From assembly GCA_018222765.1 (NCBI GenBank), contig JAAEZT010000005.1:1-64000 (forward strand): 64,000 nucleotides of DNA, written 5' to 3'. Shown here piece after piece: positions 23,640 through 30,768 of this stretch; position 1 is the first letter of the stretch, and each line of letters opens with the position of its first letter. The DNA is from a bacterium (GTDB taxonomy: Bacteria; Verrucomicrobiota; Verrucomicrobiia; Verrucomicrobiales; Akkermansiaceae). Position numbers and translations under genes: made by a program. The notes below the pieces were generated by a model. That model saw nothing but the letters and a program-made list of their open reading frames with translations. It did not search any database and was not told where the DNA came from.

Positions 23640-24668
23640 TTACGCGGAGTAAATGGTATTTCCGGTGGAACGAAGTTCGTCGCATGCCTGCTTCATGCGG
23701 TCGCAGAGGGACTGCTCGGCTTTTTTGAGGTAGCTACGTGGATCGTAGCACTTTTTGTTGCCGACTTCGCCGTCGATCTTGAGCATGCCTTCGATGTTCT
23801 CACACATGTGAGTCACGATGGGGCGGGAGAAAGCATATTGGGTGTCTGTGTCGATGTTCATCTTCACCACGCCATAGTCGAGGGTCTCTTGGAGGTCTTC
23901 GCTGGAGGTTCCTGATCCACCGTGGAAGACGAGGTCCATTTCAGCTTCGGGGCCATACTTGTCGGTGACGACTTTCTGTCCGTCGCGGAGGATGGTGGGC
24001 TTGAGTTTGACCGAGCCGGGCTTGTAAGCGCCGTGCACGTTTCCGAAGGTCGCGGCAAACATGAAGCGGCCGATTGGGTTGAGGGTCTCGTAGACCTGCA
24101 TCATGTCCTCGGGAGTGGTGTAGAGCTTCTCGGCGGGAAGGCCGGAAGTGTCGTGGCCGTCTTCTTCTCCACCGACGCAGCCAGCTTCGATTTCGAGGAT
24201 GATGTCGAGCTCAACGCACTCCTTGAGAAGCTCGGCGGAGATCTGCATGTTCTCGTCGAGATCGACAACCGATCCGTCGAACATGTGGGATTGGAAAAGA
24301 GGTCCTTTGCCCTCTTCCTTGCGCTTTCGGGAAGCGTCGAGGAGGGGGCGAAGGAAGGAGTCGACTTTCTCTGGGTGACAGTGGTCGGTGTGAAGTCCGA
24401 TGAGAATATCGTATTTCTCAGCGAGAATGTGAACAGCTTCGGCGAGCACGATGGCTCCGAAGGCCGCGTCGTTGACGGCGGTGCCGGAGGCGAACTGGCC
24501 GCCACCGGTGGAAACTTGGATAATGCCATCTGACTTGGCCTCGGCGAATGCTTTGAGCGCACCATTTGCGGTGGTGAGGGAGGTAATGTTAATGGCTGGG
24601 TATGCGTAACCTCCCTGTTGGGCGGCATCGAGCATCTGACGGTATTGTTCTGGTGTCGCGACGGGCAT
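23640..24668 (-). CDS. fbaA: class II fructose-bisphosphate aldolase
   Basis: 342 residues. Zinc-binding and catalytic motifs are present: GLHTDHCHPEKVDSFL, EIEAGCVGGEEDG, the His in FGNVHGAYKPG, and LVFHGGSGTSSEDLQE. Length and the EAGCVGGEEDG signature indicate the class IIA (FbaA) type. Catalyses cleavage of fructose 1,6-bisphosphate to dihydroxyacetone phosphate and glyceraldehyde 3-phosphate in glycolysis and the reverse in gluconeogenesis. Monocistronic between its own terminator and a divergent promoter region. Confidence 0.94.
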   Translation of the reverse strand: MPVATPEQYRQMLDAAQQGGYAYPAINITSLTTANGALKAFAEAKSDGIIQVSTGGGQFASGTAVNDAAFGAIVLAEAVHILAEKYDILIGLHTDHCHPEKVDSFLRPLLDASRKRKEEGKGPLFQSHMFDGSVVDLDENMQISAELLKECVELDIILEIEAGCVGGEEDGHDTSGLPAEKLYTTPEDMMQVYETLNPIGRFMFAATFGNVHGAYKPGSVKLKPTILRDGQKVVTDKYGPEAEMDLVFHGGSGTSSEDLQETLDYGVVKMNIDTDTQYAFSRPIVTHMCENIEGMLKIDGEVGNKKCYDPRSYLKKAEQSLCDRMKQACDELRSTGNTIYSA

Positions 24669-24738
24669 GACTAGCGCTGGGTAACGGAAATCAGCGACTT
24701 AGGCAAGGATTGGCTTTTTACCGGCAAATTCCGCCGAG

Positions 24739-24766
24739 TTGACATTTTTGAGACTGGTTGTAAGAT
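24739..24766 (+). promoter_or_regulatory. sigma70-type promoter
   Basis: TTGACA at 24739-24744, a 16-base spacer, then TAAGAT at 24761-24766. This places transcription start near 24773, directly at the GTG start of the His/Cys-rich protein gene. The nearby TTG codon at 24739 that opens the frame further is part of the -35 element. Confidence 0.6.
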
Positions 24767-24774
24767 ACTCTACA

Positions 24775-25191
24775 GTGCTCCGGAAAGCGTCGGCTTCAAT
24801 TTTTCTGGTGGTGATGAGTCTTCTCGTTGCCCTGCACTCGCCGGTCTTCGGATATTGTCCCAAGAAGGAGACCATTTTTATGGGTCAGCACCATTGTCAG
24901 GCTCCTCAGATCGACGATGAACACGATTGCCACTGTGGGCATGAAGAAGAGCCCGTTCCCTGCCCTTGCGACGGAGAACACGAGCTGATTTCGCTGGATG
25001 CCGGTGTCTTTGTTTGGAGTGGAATGGGGGAGTTGGAGGAGGCCAAATCGTCGATAATCGATGATTTGATATTTCAATCCCAGACGACTTTGACTTTTTC
25101 AGGGGCTCTCGCAACGGTCACTTTCCTGTCCCGGCCTCCGCCACCCCCCGATGATCCGGTGTATCGTCGCTTTTCGGTTTACAGACTTTGA
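24775..25191 (+). CDS. secreted His/Cys-rich protein, possible metal binder
   Basis: 138 residues from GTG 24775. This start gives a proper signal peptide (RKASASIFLVVMSLLVALHS) and lies just downstream of a TTGACA-N16-TAAGAT promoter. The mature part begins with YCPKKE and holds a dense metal-ligand cluster, GQHHCQAPQIDDEHDCHCGH and then PCPCDGEHE (9 His and 6 Cys, roughly, in 50 residues). It ends with a Pro-rich stretch RPPPPPDDP. The composition suggests extracytoplasmic binding of copper, zinc or another soft metal; no family recognised. The two following ORFs on the same strand are both disrupted. Confidence 0.6.
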   Translation: MLRKASASIFLVVMSLLVALHSPVFGYCPKKETIFMGQHHCQAPQIDDEHDCHCGHEEEPVPCPCDGEHELISLDAGVFVWSGMGELEEAKSSIIDDLIFQSQTTLTFSGALATVTFLSRPPPPPDDPVYRRFSVYRL

Positions 25192-25301
25192 TTTGAGATT
25201 AGCTCGGCAGTCGTTCCTGCTTTGAGCTTTTATCGCGACCGTAATCTTCGCGGTCTTCACCCAACCAGTGTGGGTTTTTCTCAATCTCAAATCCTATATC
25301 C

Positions 25302-25536
25302 ATGAAGACACTCTTTTTTCCTTTCCCAATTTTTTTAACCACCTGTGGTCAGCAGGCGATGACACATCCGCCCTTGGTGAAATTCAGGCCGCTATCGGAG
25401 ACCCCTACGGCGCTCAAGACGAGCGTGCCGAAGTCGCTGACGGGAGCGCGTGAAATTCAATGTGAATATGGAAGATTACCCGAGCTGCGACTTCCGCGAA
25501 TATGCCTGCACCTGTGATCACGATAAGAAAAAGTAA
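25302..25536 (+). pseudogene. frameshifted small secreted protein gene
   Basis: A signal-peptide-like start (MKTLFFPFPIFLTTCG) runs out of frame through two T-rich homopolymers. The protein-like sequence continues one frame away as AGDDTSALGEIQAAIGDPYG…. It then moves to a third frame, VKFNVNMEDYPSCDFREYA, ending CTCDHDKKK at TAA 25534-25536. Two frame changes are needed to read it as one ~75-residue protein. The end again carries a Cys/His cluster (CTCDH), like the upstream gene. Either a true pseudogene or sequencing error at homopolymers. Confidence 0.5.
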
Positions 25537-25555
25537 TTTAATCTCTCTACGACCT

Positions 25556-26290
25556 ATGATGATAAAAACAACCTTGATGACCCTCGTTCTATCTGTCTCG
25601 CAAGTTGCAGCCCAGGCTCCGGCCTCGGAGGTGCCTGCCTGAGTGATGTGACCAGGAGAAGCGGGCACCGTGCGTGGCCGTCCAGTAGATGGCACTCTTA
25701 TCAAAGATAACTCGCTCGATTTTTTGACCGAGAGTGATAGCGAGTGGTTGCAAGACCTTGGAGTCCTTCTGGGCAAGCCGGAGGAGCCGACAGGCTTTTC
25801 CTTTTATGCTCGATGGATTCCCGAAAAGCCGGATCACGGGCAGATCTATGCCAATCTGGGGTATCAGTTCACGGATAGCTTCCGGGCCGCGTTGGATTGG
25901 CGGCCATTGACAGGTGACGTCACTCCCTTGATCAATTGGCGTGTTTTCCCAGAGAACGATACCTGGCGCCCGGCCTTGATCGTGGGAATGAGTAACGATG
26001 ATTTTGGAGATATTAATAGTGACTCCTACTACGCAACGCTTTCGAAATACGTTGGCTCAATTGGCGAAACGAATTTCTCCCTCTATGGTGGGGGGACTTA
26101 CATCGTTGAACTCGGGGAATTGCGTCCGGTGGGAGGAATTCATGTTTCTAACGGCCCTTGGTCCGGATTGTTAATGTATAGCGGAGCAGATCCCCATTTT
26201 TCCGTCTCTCGTAAGCTCGGAAACCATACCGTGACCTTCCTGATGTTCGATTTGGAGCTTCCAGGCTTGGCCTACGGGTTTGCCTTTTAG
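25556..26290 (+). pseudogene. outer-membrane beta-barrel protein gene with two in-frame stops
   Basis: ATG 25556 opens a signal peptide (TTLMTLVLSVSQVAAQAPA) that is in the same frame as the long ORF downstream. Two TGA stops interrupt the frame at about 25640-25650. The remaining 206 residues, openable from GTG 25670, have the amphipathic strand pattern of a beta-barrel (FSFYARWIPEKPDHGQIYAN, FSLYGGGTYIVELGEL, HVSNGPWSGLLMYSG) and end in GLAYGFAF with a terminal Phe. Without the signal peptide the barrel could not be exported, so the gene is probably inactive unless the stops are errors. It meets the MEKHLA gene convergently with a 4-base overlap. Confidence 0.6.
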
Positions 26291-26760
26291 ACCTTTTCCC
26301 AATTCGAAAAGGTCGCCGCCTGACCCGCATGAGAACCGTCTGGATGAATGAGATTCCAGACGGTTGCTTTTTTGATCCGAAAGCGATTTCCGGTGCTTGA
26401 GATTCTCACGCCGGAGTAGTTGTCGATGAAGCCATTTGCGGTGACTTCGGCAAGGAGCTTGGCTCGTTCTTCGCGATTGGGGGCTTCCGCAGTGAAGCGT
26501 GAGGGCGTGGAGGTGAACTCCTCCCAAGACATTTCGAAGAGTTCCTGAGCAAAGCGGTTTCCGTAGGTGAGAATAGGATCGGCCAAGGTGTCGTGTGAAG
26601 CGACGAAAAAGGGAGCTTCGTAAAGTTGTCGGGCGGTTTCGAGCGGCTCGGCTTGTGGATCGATGAGGTCCCGGCCTGTGACTGCCTTGAGGCTGCCGAG
26701 CAACAAGGCAACATGGTTGGCGAGGTAGTTGTTGTTAGGGCCGGGTTCCTCGAAGGACAT
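26287..26760 (-). CDS. MEKHLA (PAS-related) domain protein
   Basis: 157 residues forming a single MEKHLA-type domain, a PAS-like sensory fold. Diagnostic stretches are APFFVASHDTLADPILTYGN, FAQELFEMSWEEFTSTPSR and the C-terminal RFRIKKATVWNLIHPDGSHAGQAATF. No DNA-binding or kinase domain is attached. Stand-alone MEKHLA proteins are cytoplasmic and of unknown ligand. It is the last gene of a - strand run that begins upstream with creB-creC and membrane proteins, so it may be cotranscribed with them. Confidence 0.85.
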   Translation of the reverse strand: MSFEEPGPNNNYLANHVALLLGSLKAVTGRDLIDPQAEPLETARQLYEAPFFVASHDTLADPILTYGNRFAQELFEMSWEEFTSTPSRFTAEAPNREERAKLLAEVTANGFIDNYSGVRISSTGNRFRIKKATVWNLIHPDGSHAGQAATFSNWEKV

Positions 26761-26790
26761 GGAAAGGTCTTAGCCAAGAGACCAGAGGAT

Positions 26791-26901
26791 TCAAGTGACT
26801 TTGCGCTGTTTGATGGTGAGCGAGATCCGAGCGAACAGATAGATTGCGATTGCCGCTTCGATGGAGTAGACCATGACCAGAAGAATGAAGTCGATTTGCA
26901 T
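26791..26901 (-). CDS. predicted 36-residue single-pass membrane protein
   Basis: ATG 26899-26901 to TGA 26791-26793. The product is one hydrophobic helix (FILLVMVYSIEAAIAIYLFA) followed by a basic end (RISLTIKQRKVT). It fills the only gap between the 245-residue membrane protein (stop 18 bases upstream) and the MEKHLA gene on the same strand, which supports it being real. No clear Shine-Dalgarno sequence. Confidence 0.4.
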   Translation of the reverse strand: MQIDFILLVMVYSIEAAIAIYLFARISLTIKQRKVT

Positions 26902-26919
26902 TGGCGAAGAGTAGCTGTC

Positions 26920-27657
26920 TCATCGTCCTTCTTCGACCTCTCTATATTCTTCGCGATTGGGAGACATCTCCTCGCCCCAGTGTTGGAGGAAGAAGCGTTT
27001 TTCGGTGGTGAAGAAGGTGTCGGAGCGGCCGATGAGGGGACGGAGGGTCGTGGACATTTGCAGGGTGACGAGGAGGAAGATGCCCACCCAGATTTTGACG
27101 GGTCCGGAGTTTTGTGCTCCCGATCCTTTGAGCATTTTCATGAGAAAGCCGGTGCCGAAAAGGACGGAGACGAGCCAGGTAGCGATGACGAGGAAACCGA
27201 AGAAGGGTTGGGATTCGGATGATTGCGAGAAGACCCAAAGCACGGGAGCGAACCCGAGGAGGAGGGCTCCGGTGAGAGCGAGGGCGGAGGCGAGGCCCTG
27301 GACAATTTCGATGAGTTTCAGCGACGTTCCGGTGAGGGCGGTGAAGATGTAGAGGCTGGGAAGGCAGATCACGGCGCTGAAGAGGACGCCGAAGAGGGTC
27401 TTCGCCGGCGCGGCCCAGAGTTGTTCATTAAAGGAGAAGGATCCGAGCGTGATTCCGAAGAGGAGCAGGCTGGCGACGATGACGAGGCTGAGCCTGAGAA
27501 TGAGGCGGCCGGGTTTTTCGTTATTACGAATGTTGTCGACCAATGAGAATGGATGTTTCAAGAGGTGCTCAAAAATAGAGAGTAAAGGAGCGTCGTCTTT
27601 GAGTGGTGGAGAGAGCGGCGGTGGAGTGGTGCTTGGTTGGTCTTCTGGTTTTTTCAT
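26920..27657 (-). CDS. multi-pass membrane protein, unknown
   Basis: 245 residues. The cytoplasmic N-terminus is Pro-rich (PSTTPPPLSPPL), and about five or six membrane helices lie between residues 50 and 205 (LILRLSLVIVASLLLFGITL, GVLFSAVICLPSLYIFTALT, LALTGALLLGFAPVLWVF, VKIWVGIFLLVTLQM). The C-terminal tail is charged. Loosely reminiscent of Yip1-like membrane proteins, not a firm call. The start overlaps the stop of the upstream membrane gene by 4 bases, so the two are translationally coupled and may form a complex. Confidence 0.65.
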   Translation of the reverse strand: MKKPEDQPSTTPPPLSPPLKDDAPLLSIFEHLLKHPFSLVDNIRNNEKPGRLILRLSLVIVASLLLFGITLGSFSFNEQLWAAPAKTLFGVLFSAVICLPSLYIFTALTGTSLKLIEIVQGLASALALTGALLLGFAPVLWVFSQSSESQPFFGFLVIATWLVSVLFGTGFLMKMLKGSGAQNSGPVKIWVGIFLLVTLQMSTTLRPLIGRSDTFFTTEKRFFLQHWGEEMSPNREEYREVEEGR

Positions 27658-28439
27658 GGTGATGATGTAGTAGGTTTTCTGAGAAGTTTGATGAGGGGCG
27701 AGTGGAGAAGGAGCAGAATGAAGCCGGCGATAAAGAGAACGAAGAACGCGTAGTCTCCTGTGCTGGATCGCAGAGAATTCCAGACAGTTTCGTAGAAGGT
27801 TCCTTGCATGGGATGGTCTCGCAGAAAGGCGACCTCGATGGTGGGTGTTCCGAAGAAGGGTCGTAGGATCCAGGAGAACTGGGCTCCCATAAACGCATTA
27901 CCACCGATCCAGGCGACCATGGTCATTCCGGCGATGCGGGTGTTAGGCGTGGTCGCGATGAGCATGCGGGCGAGATGGACATTTGCCATCACGCCGGCGA
28001 AGGCGATGAGCGCGGTGTGGGTAACGAGAAAATTAGCGTGCGCCGTGGTCGCTCCTGCTGAGTTCGCGGAGGGTGTATTGAGGGCCATAAAGAATGTGAC
28101 CGGCGTGAGCGCGCAAAGAATCATCGCGGCGATGGCAAAGCTCATGAGTTGAGCCAGGAGGGATTGCTTGAACCCAAGTCCGCTGCCGAGCAGAAGCCCG
28201 ATGATACCATTAAGGAGGCCGTTGGAGGCGAGAGTGATGAAAATCAGCGCTGGCATTTTAAATGCGACGTAAGCTCCCATTTCCGGAGCCCGCCAGAGTC
28301 CGACGGTGAGGCCGTAACTGCCGAAGCCCGCGATGATTATAAGGGCGGTGAGTCGAACCCGGGCCGCGGTGGGATTTTCCAGCCACTTGCGGAGTTCGTG
28401 TGGAGCCCCCCGGAGGAGGCCTGTTAATTCGTCCCGCAT
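27654..28439 (-). CDS. multi-pass membrane protein, unknown partner of the next gene
   Basis: 261 residues with about six membrane helices (LTALIIIAGFGSYGLTVGLW, KMPALIFITLASNGLLNGII, LMSFAIAAMILCALTPVTFF, VTHTALIAFAGVMANVHLAR, DYAFFVLFIAGFILLLL). N-terminal amphipathic segment RDELTGLLRGAPHELRKW. I cannot assign a family. Starts one base after the stop of the 51-residue secreted protein gene and overlaps the next membrane gene by ATGA. Position downstream of creBC makes it a candidate target of that system; this is inference. Confidence 0.65.
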   Translation of the reverse strand: MRDELTGLLRGAPHELRKWLENPTAARVRLTALIIIAGFGSYGLTVGLWRAPEMGAYVAFKMPALIFITLASNGLLNGIIGLLLGSGLGFKQSLLAQLMSFAIAAMILCALTPVTFFMALNTPSANSAGATTAHANFLVTHTALIAFAGVMANVHLARMLIATTPNTRIAGMTMVAWIGGNAFMGAQFSWILRPFFGTPTIEVAFLRDHPMQGTFYETVWNSLRSSTGDYAFFVLFIAGFILLLLHSPLIKLLRKPTTSSP

Positions 28440-28440
28440 T

Positions 28441-28596
28441 CTAAGACCAGGGGCTTAGCGGAGTGAGGGAGAGGGTGGGGTATTGGTCGTCGACGAAATG
28501 AATCGTTTGTGGCGGCTCAGTGGATTGAGGCCCGGGAGCGGCGACGCCGACCGGGAGAATCATGACTGACAGGAGCCATAGCGGTAATTTGATCAT
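28441..28596 (-). CDS. 51-residue secreted protein
   Basis: ATG 28594-28596 to TAG 28441-28443. An AAGGA ribosome-binding site lies a few bases before the ATG. The signal peptide is IKLPLWLLSVMILPVGVAA; the mature part is only about 30 residues and ends DDQYPTLSLTPLSPWS. The stop abuts the start of the next membrane-protein gene. Such a short exported peptide beside membrane proteins and a sensor kinase could be a signal or a subunit, but nothing shows which. Confidence 0.55.
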   Translation of the reverse strand: MIKLPLWLLSVMILPVGVAAPGPQSTEPPQTIHFVDDQYPTLSLTPLSPWS

Positions 28597-28657
28597 GCGT
28601 GCATCCTTTCACTCCTTTGTGAAGAGATGATGATCGCTAGATGAAGATTCGGAGAAA

Positions 28658-30085
28658 TTAACGATTTTCGGGGATCAAGGGGAGGGCGATAAAGGCGCAG
28701 GTGCCTCCCTGTTTTGGGGTGAAAATATTAACCCGTCCGAGGTGTAAATTGGCGATTTCTTTGACGAAAGCCAGCCCAAGGCCATTTCCTTTCGTCCCAT
28801 CATCAGGACGGTAGGAGAAAAAGCGCTCGAAGGCCCGCTCGGCCGCGAATTCGGGGATTCCTCCGCCCTGATCTTGGACGGTGAGGATGATTTCGGTTTC
28901 GTGGCTCTCGAGGAGCAGGAGGACTTCTCCTTTTTTGGGAGAGAAGTGGATGGCATTTTCGAGAAGGTGATTGAGAGCCGATCCAAGGAGGAGTTCGTTG
29001 CCTTTGTAGGGCAGGTGTTTTGGGAGGTCTGGCTTAATGATGACATCGTTGGCCTCGGCGAGAGGGGTCATTTGGCCAATGCTCTTTTGGCACAGTGCGA
29101 CAATGTCGAATCCGTGGGAGTGCTCCAGGTGAGTCTGCGCTTCGAGAGAAGAGAGCTCCAGAAGACGATGAATCATGCGCTCGCAACGGGCCGTTTGGTT
29201 GCAGATATTCTCCAGAAAATGAGCCCGGTCGGCAGCTGGCATGTCTTCGTCCATGAGCTCGGCGGCCCCTTGAATGGCGGCGAGGGGAGATTTGAGTTCG
29301 TGAGTGAGGGTCTGGATATATTTGTCGAAATGAGTGCGGCCTTCCAGAGATTCGCGCATGTCGTGGAGAGCATTGGCGAGAGTGTTTGCTTCGCGGCCGA
29401 GTCCGACGGCGGGCTTTGAGCGTCGTTCGCCCCGTGTGATGGAGCGGGCGTAGTCGGTCAGTTTCCCGATGGGGCGAAAGAGCCAGATGAAGACTGCGCC
29501 GATGAGAATAATGATGCCGGAGCCGATGAAGATAGTGGCAAAAATGATATCCCGGCGACGTTCCTGGACGAAGGGCAAGACGTCGGCTTGGGCTTTGTAG
29601 ACACTGAGGCAGCCTACGATGTTGCCGTCTTTGTGAACAGGTGCTCCAACAAACATGACGGAGGAGTTCTTGTCATTTTCATCTGTTCGAGAGGAACGGG
29701 CCCCATATTTACCGGCCAAAGTTAATCTGATGTCGCGGAATCTAGAAAAATCTTCCCCAATGTTTTTAGGGTCTCCACTGTCGAAAAGAATAATGCCTTT
29801 GTCGTCGGTGAGGTAGGCATTGAGACCAACGTTGGTTTTGAGTTGTTTGAAGATGAGGGCTTCGATGTCCCGGTTGTAGCTATTGTCGAAAATCTCGCTT
29901 AAACCAGCGAGCGAGCCCTCGGTCTCAACATAGCCAGCGAGAATATTCGCGGTGTCGACCATCGATTCCTCGGTGGCCTGTAGGGTTTGAAATTCGAGAT
30001 CCTGAAGGAGATAGTCGATGAGGCGAAAGAACCCCAGCCCAAGAATCAGGACGATGAAGAAAAGAGTGACCCGGGTAAGACGCAT
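28658..30085 (-). CDS. creC: sensor histidine kinase, CreC-type
   Basis: 475 residues, matching the usual CreC length of about 474. An N-terminal membrane helix (VTLFFIVLILGLGFFRLIDY) precedes a periplasmic sensor domain to about residue 178, with ATEESMVDTANILA as in CreC. The second helix is IFATIFIGSGIIILIGAVFI. A HAMP region and HisKA with phospho-acceptor H262 in LTHELKSPLAAIQGAAELM follow, then the HATPase with N box and GGGIPE / GNGLGLAFVKEI boxes. CreC responds to growth and metabolic or cell-wall state in other bacteria. Follows creB directly (stop and start adjacent). No creD homologue is visible nearby; unknown membrane proteins follow instead. Confidence 0.88.
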   Translation of the reverse strand: MRLTRVTLFFIVLILGLGFFRLIDYLLQDLEFQTLQATEESMVDTANILAGYVETEGSLAGLSEIFDNSYNRDIEALIFKQLKTNVGLNAYLTDDKGIILFDSGDPKNIGEDFSRFRDIRLTLAGKYGARSSRTDENDKNSSVMFVGAPVHKDGNIVGCLSVYKAQADVLPFVQERRRDIIFATIFIGSGIIILIGAVFIWLFRPIGKLTDYARSITRGERRSKPAVGLGREANTLANALHDMRESLEGRTHFDKYIQTLTHELKSPLAAIQGAAELMDEDMPAADRAHFLENICNQTARCERMIHRLLELSSLEAQTHLEHSHGFDIVALCQKSIGQMTPLAEANDVIIKPDLPKHLPYKGNELLLGSALNHLLENAIHFSPKKGEVLLLLESHETEIILTVQDQGGGIPEFAAERAFERFFSYRPDDGTKGNGLGLAFVKEIANLHLGRVNIFTPKQGGTCAFIALPLIPENR

Positions 30086-30757
30086 CTAAAGAACGAGAGC
30101 GTAGCCGAGGCCGCGTCGGGTTTGAATTGTTTCCGCGGCATCTTTGGAGTGCTGGCGAAGTTTTGCGCGGAGGGACTTGATGTGGGCGTCGATTGTGCGG
30201 TCCATGGCAGAGCCGGGATCGTCCCAGGCTTTTTCGAGCAGCTGGTCACGGGTAAAGACGCGGCCGGGTTTCTCGAGGAAAGTGGCAAGGAGCTTGTATT
30301 CGTGCGCGGTGAGGTCGAGGAGATTACCGCAGCAGGTAATACTCATTGTGTCGGTGGCATGATGGAGGAGAGCGGTGGGCGCTTTGGGCTCCTCAGGCTT
30401 GCCGCGTCGGAGAATAGCGCGGATGCGGGCCACGACGGCGCGGGGTGAGAAGGGTTTGGTGACATAGTCATCGGCCCCGAGTTCGAGTCCCAGGATTTGG
30501 TCGATCTCGGAATCGCGCGCGGTGAGAAAGAGAATGGGGACGTTGGAAACCTCGCGAATTCTTCGACAGAGATCGAGGCCGGTGTAGTCGGGCAGGCCAA
30601 TGTCGAGGACGGCGAAATCGGGATCGTGGCTTTGGAAATGTTCCAACCCGTCGCCAGCAGTGTTGACATGGGTGACCTCGAACTTCTCGGTTTCGAGGGC
30701 GTAAATCAGGGTGTCCGCGATGGCGGATTCGTCTTCGACGACAAGAACTGAGAGCAT
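30086..30757 (-). CDS. creB: response regulator, CreB-type (OmpR family)
   Basis: 223 residues. The receiver domain has an acidic pocket (VVEDE), phospho-acceptor D52 in AVLDIGLPDYTGLDLC, and the switch and Lys positions in FLTARDSE and YVTKPFSP. The C-terminal winged helix includes LTAHEYKLLATFLEKPGRVF and DRTIDAHIKSLRAKLRQ. Partner of the downstream CreC kinase and a transcription regulator. Twelve bases after the priA stop, so probably in the priA transcript or with a promoter inside priA. Confidence 0.9.
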   Translation of the reverse strand: MLSVLVVEDESAIADTLIYALETEKFEVTHVNTAGDGLEHFQSHDPDFAVLDIGLPDYTGLDLCRRIREVSNVPILFLTARDSEIDQILGLELGADDYVTKPFSPRAVVARIRAILRRGKPEEPKAPTALLHHATDTMSITCCGNLLDLTAHEYKLLATFLEKPGRVFTRDQLLEKAWDDPGSAMDRTIDAHIKSLRAKLRQHSKDAAETIQTRRGLGYALVL

Positions 30758-30768
30758 GGTGTGAGTGG

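Noticed and set aside
25650-25700. GTG 25670 as the true start of an intact barrel protein
   Set aside because: The product would lack a signal peptide, while an in-frame signal peptide exists upstream beyond two stops; pseudogene is the simpler reading.
26735-26923. 62-codon - strand frame in the gap before the MEKHLA gene
   Set aside because: Product is Ser/His/Leu-rich without structure; the alternative 36-residue frame fits gene order and forms a membrane helix.
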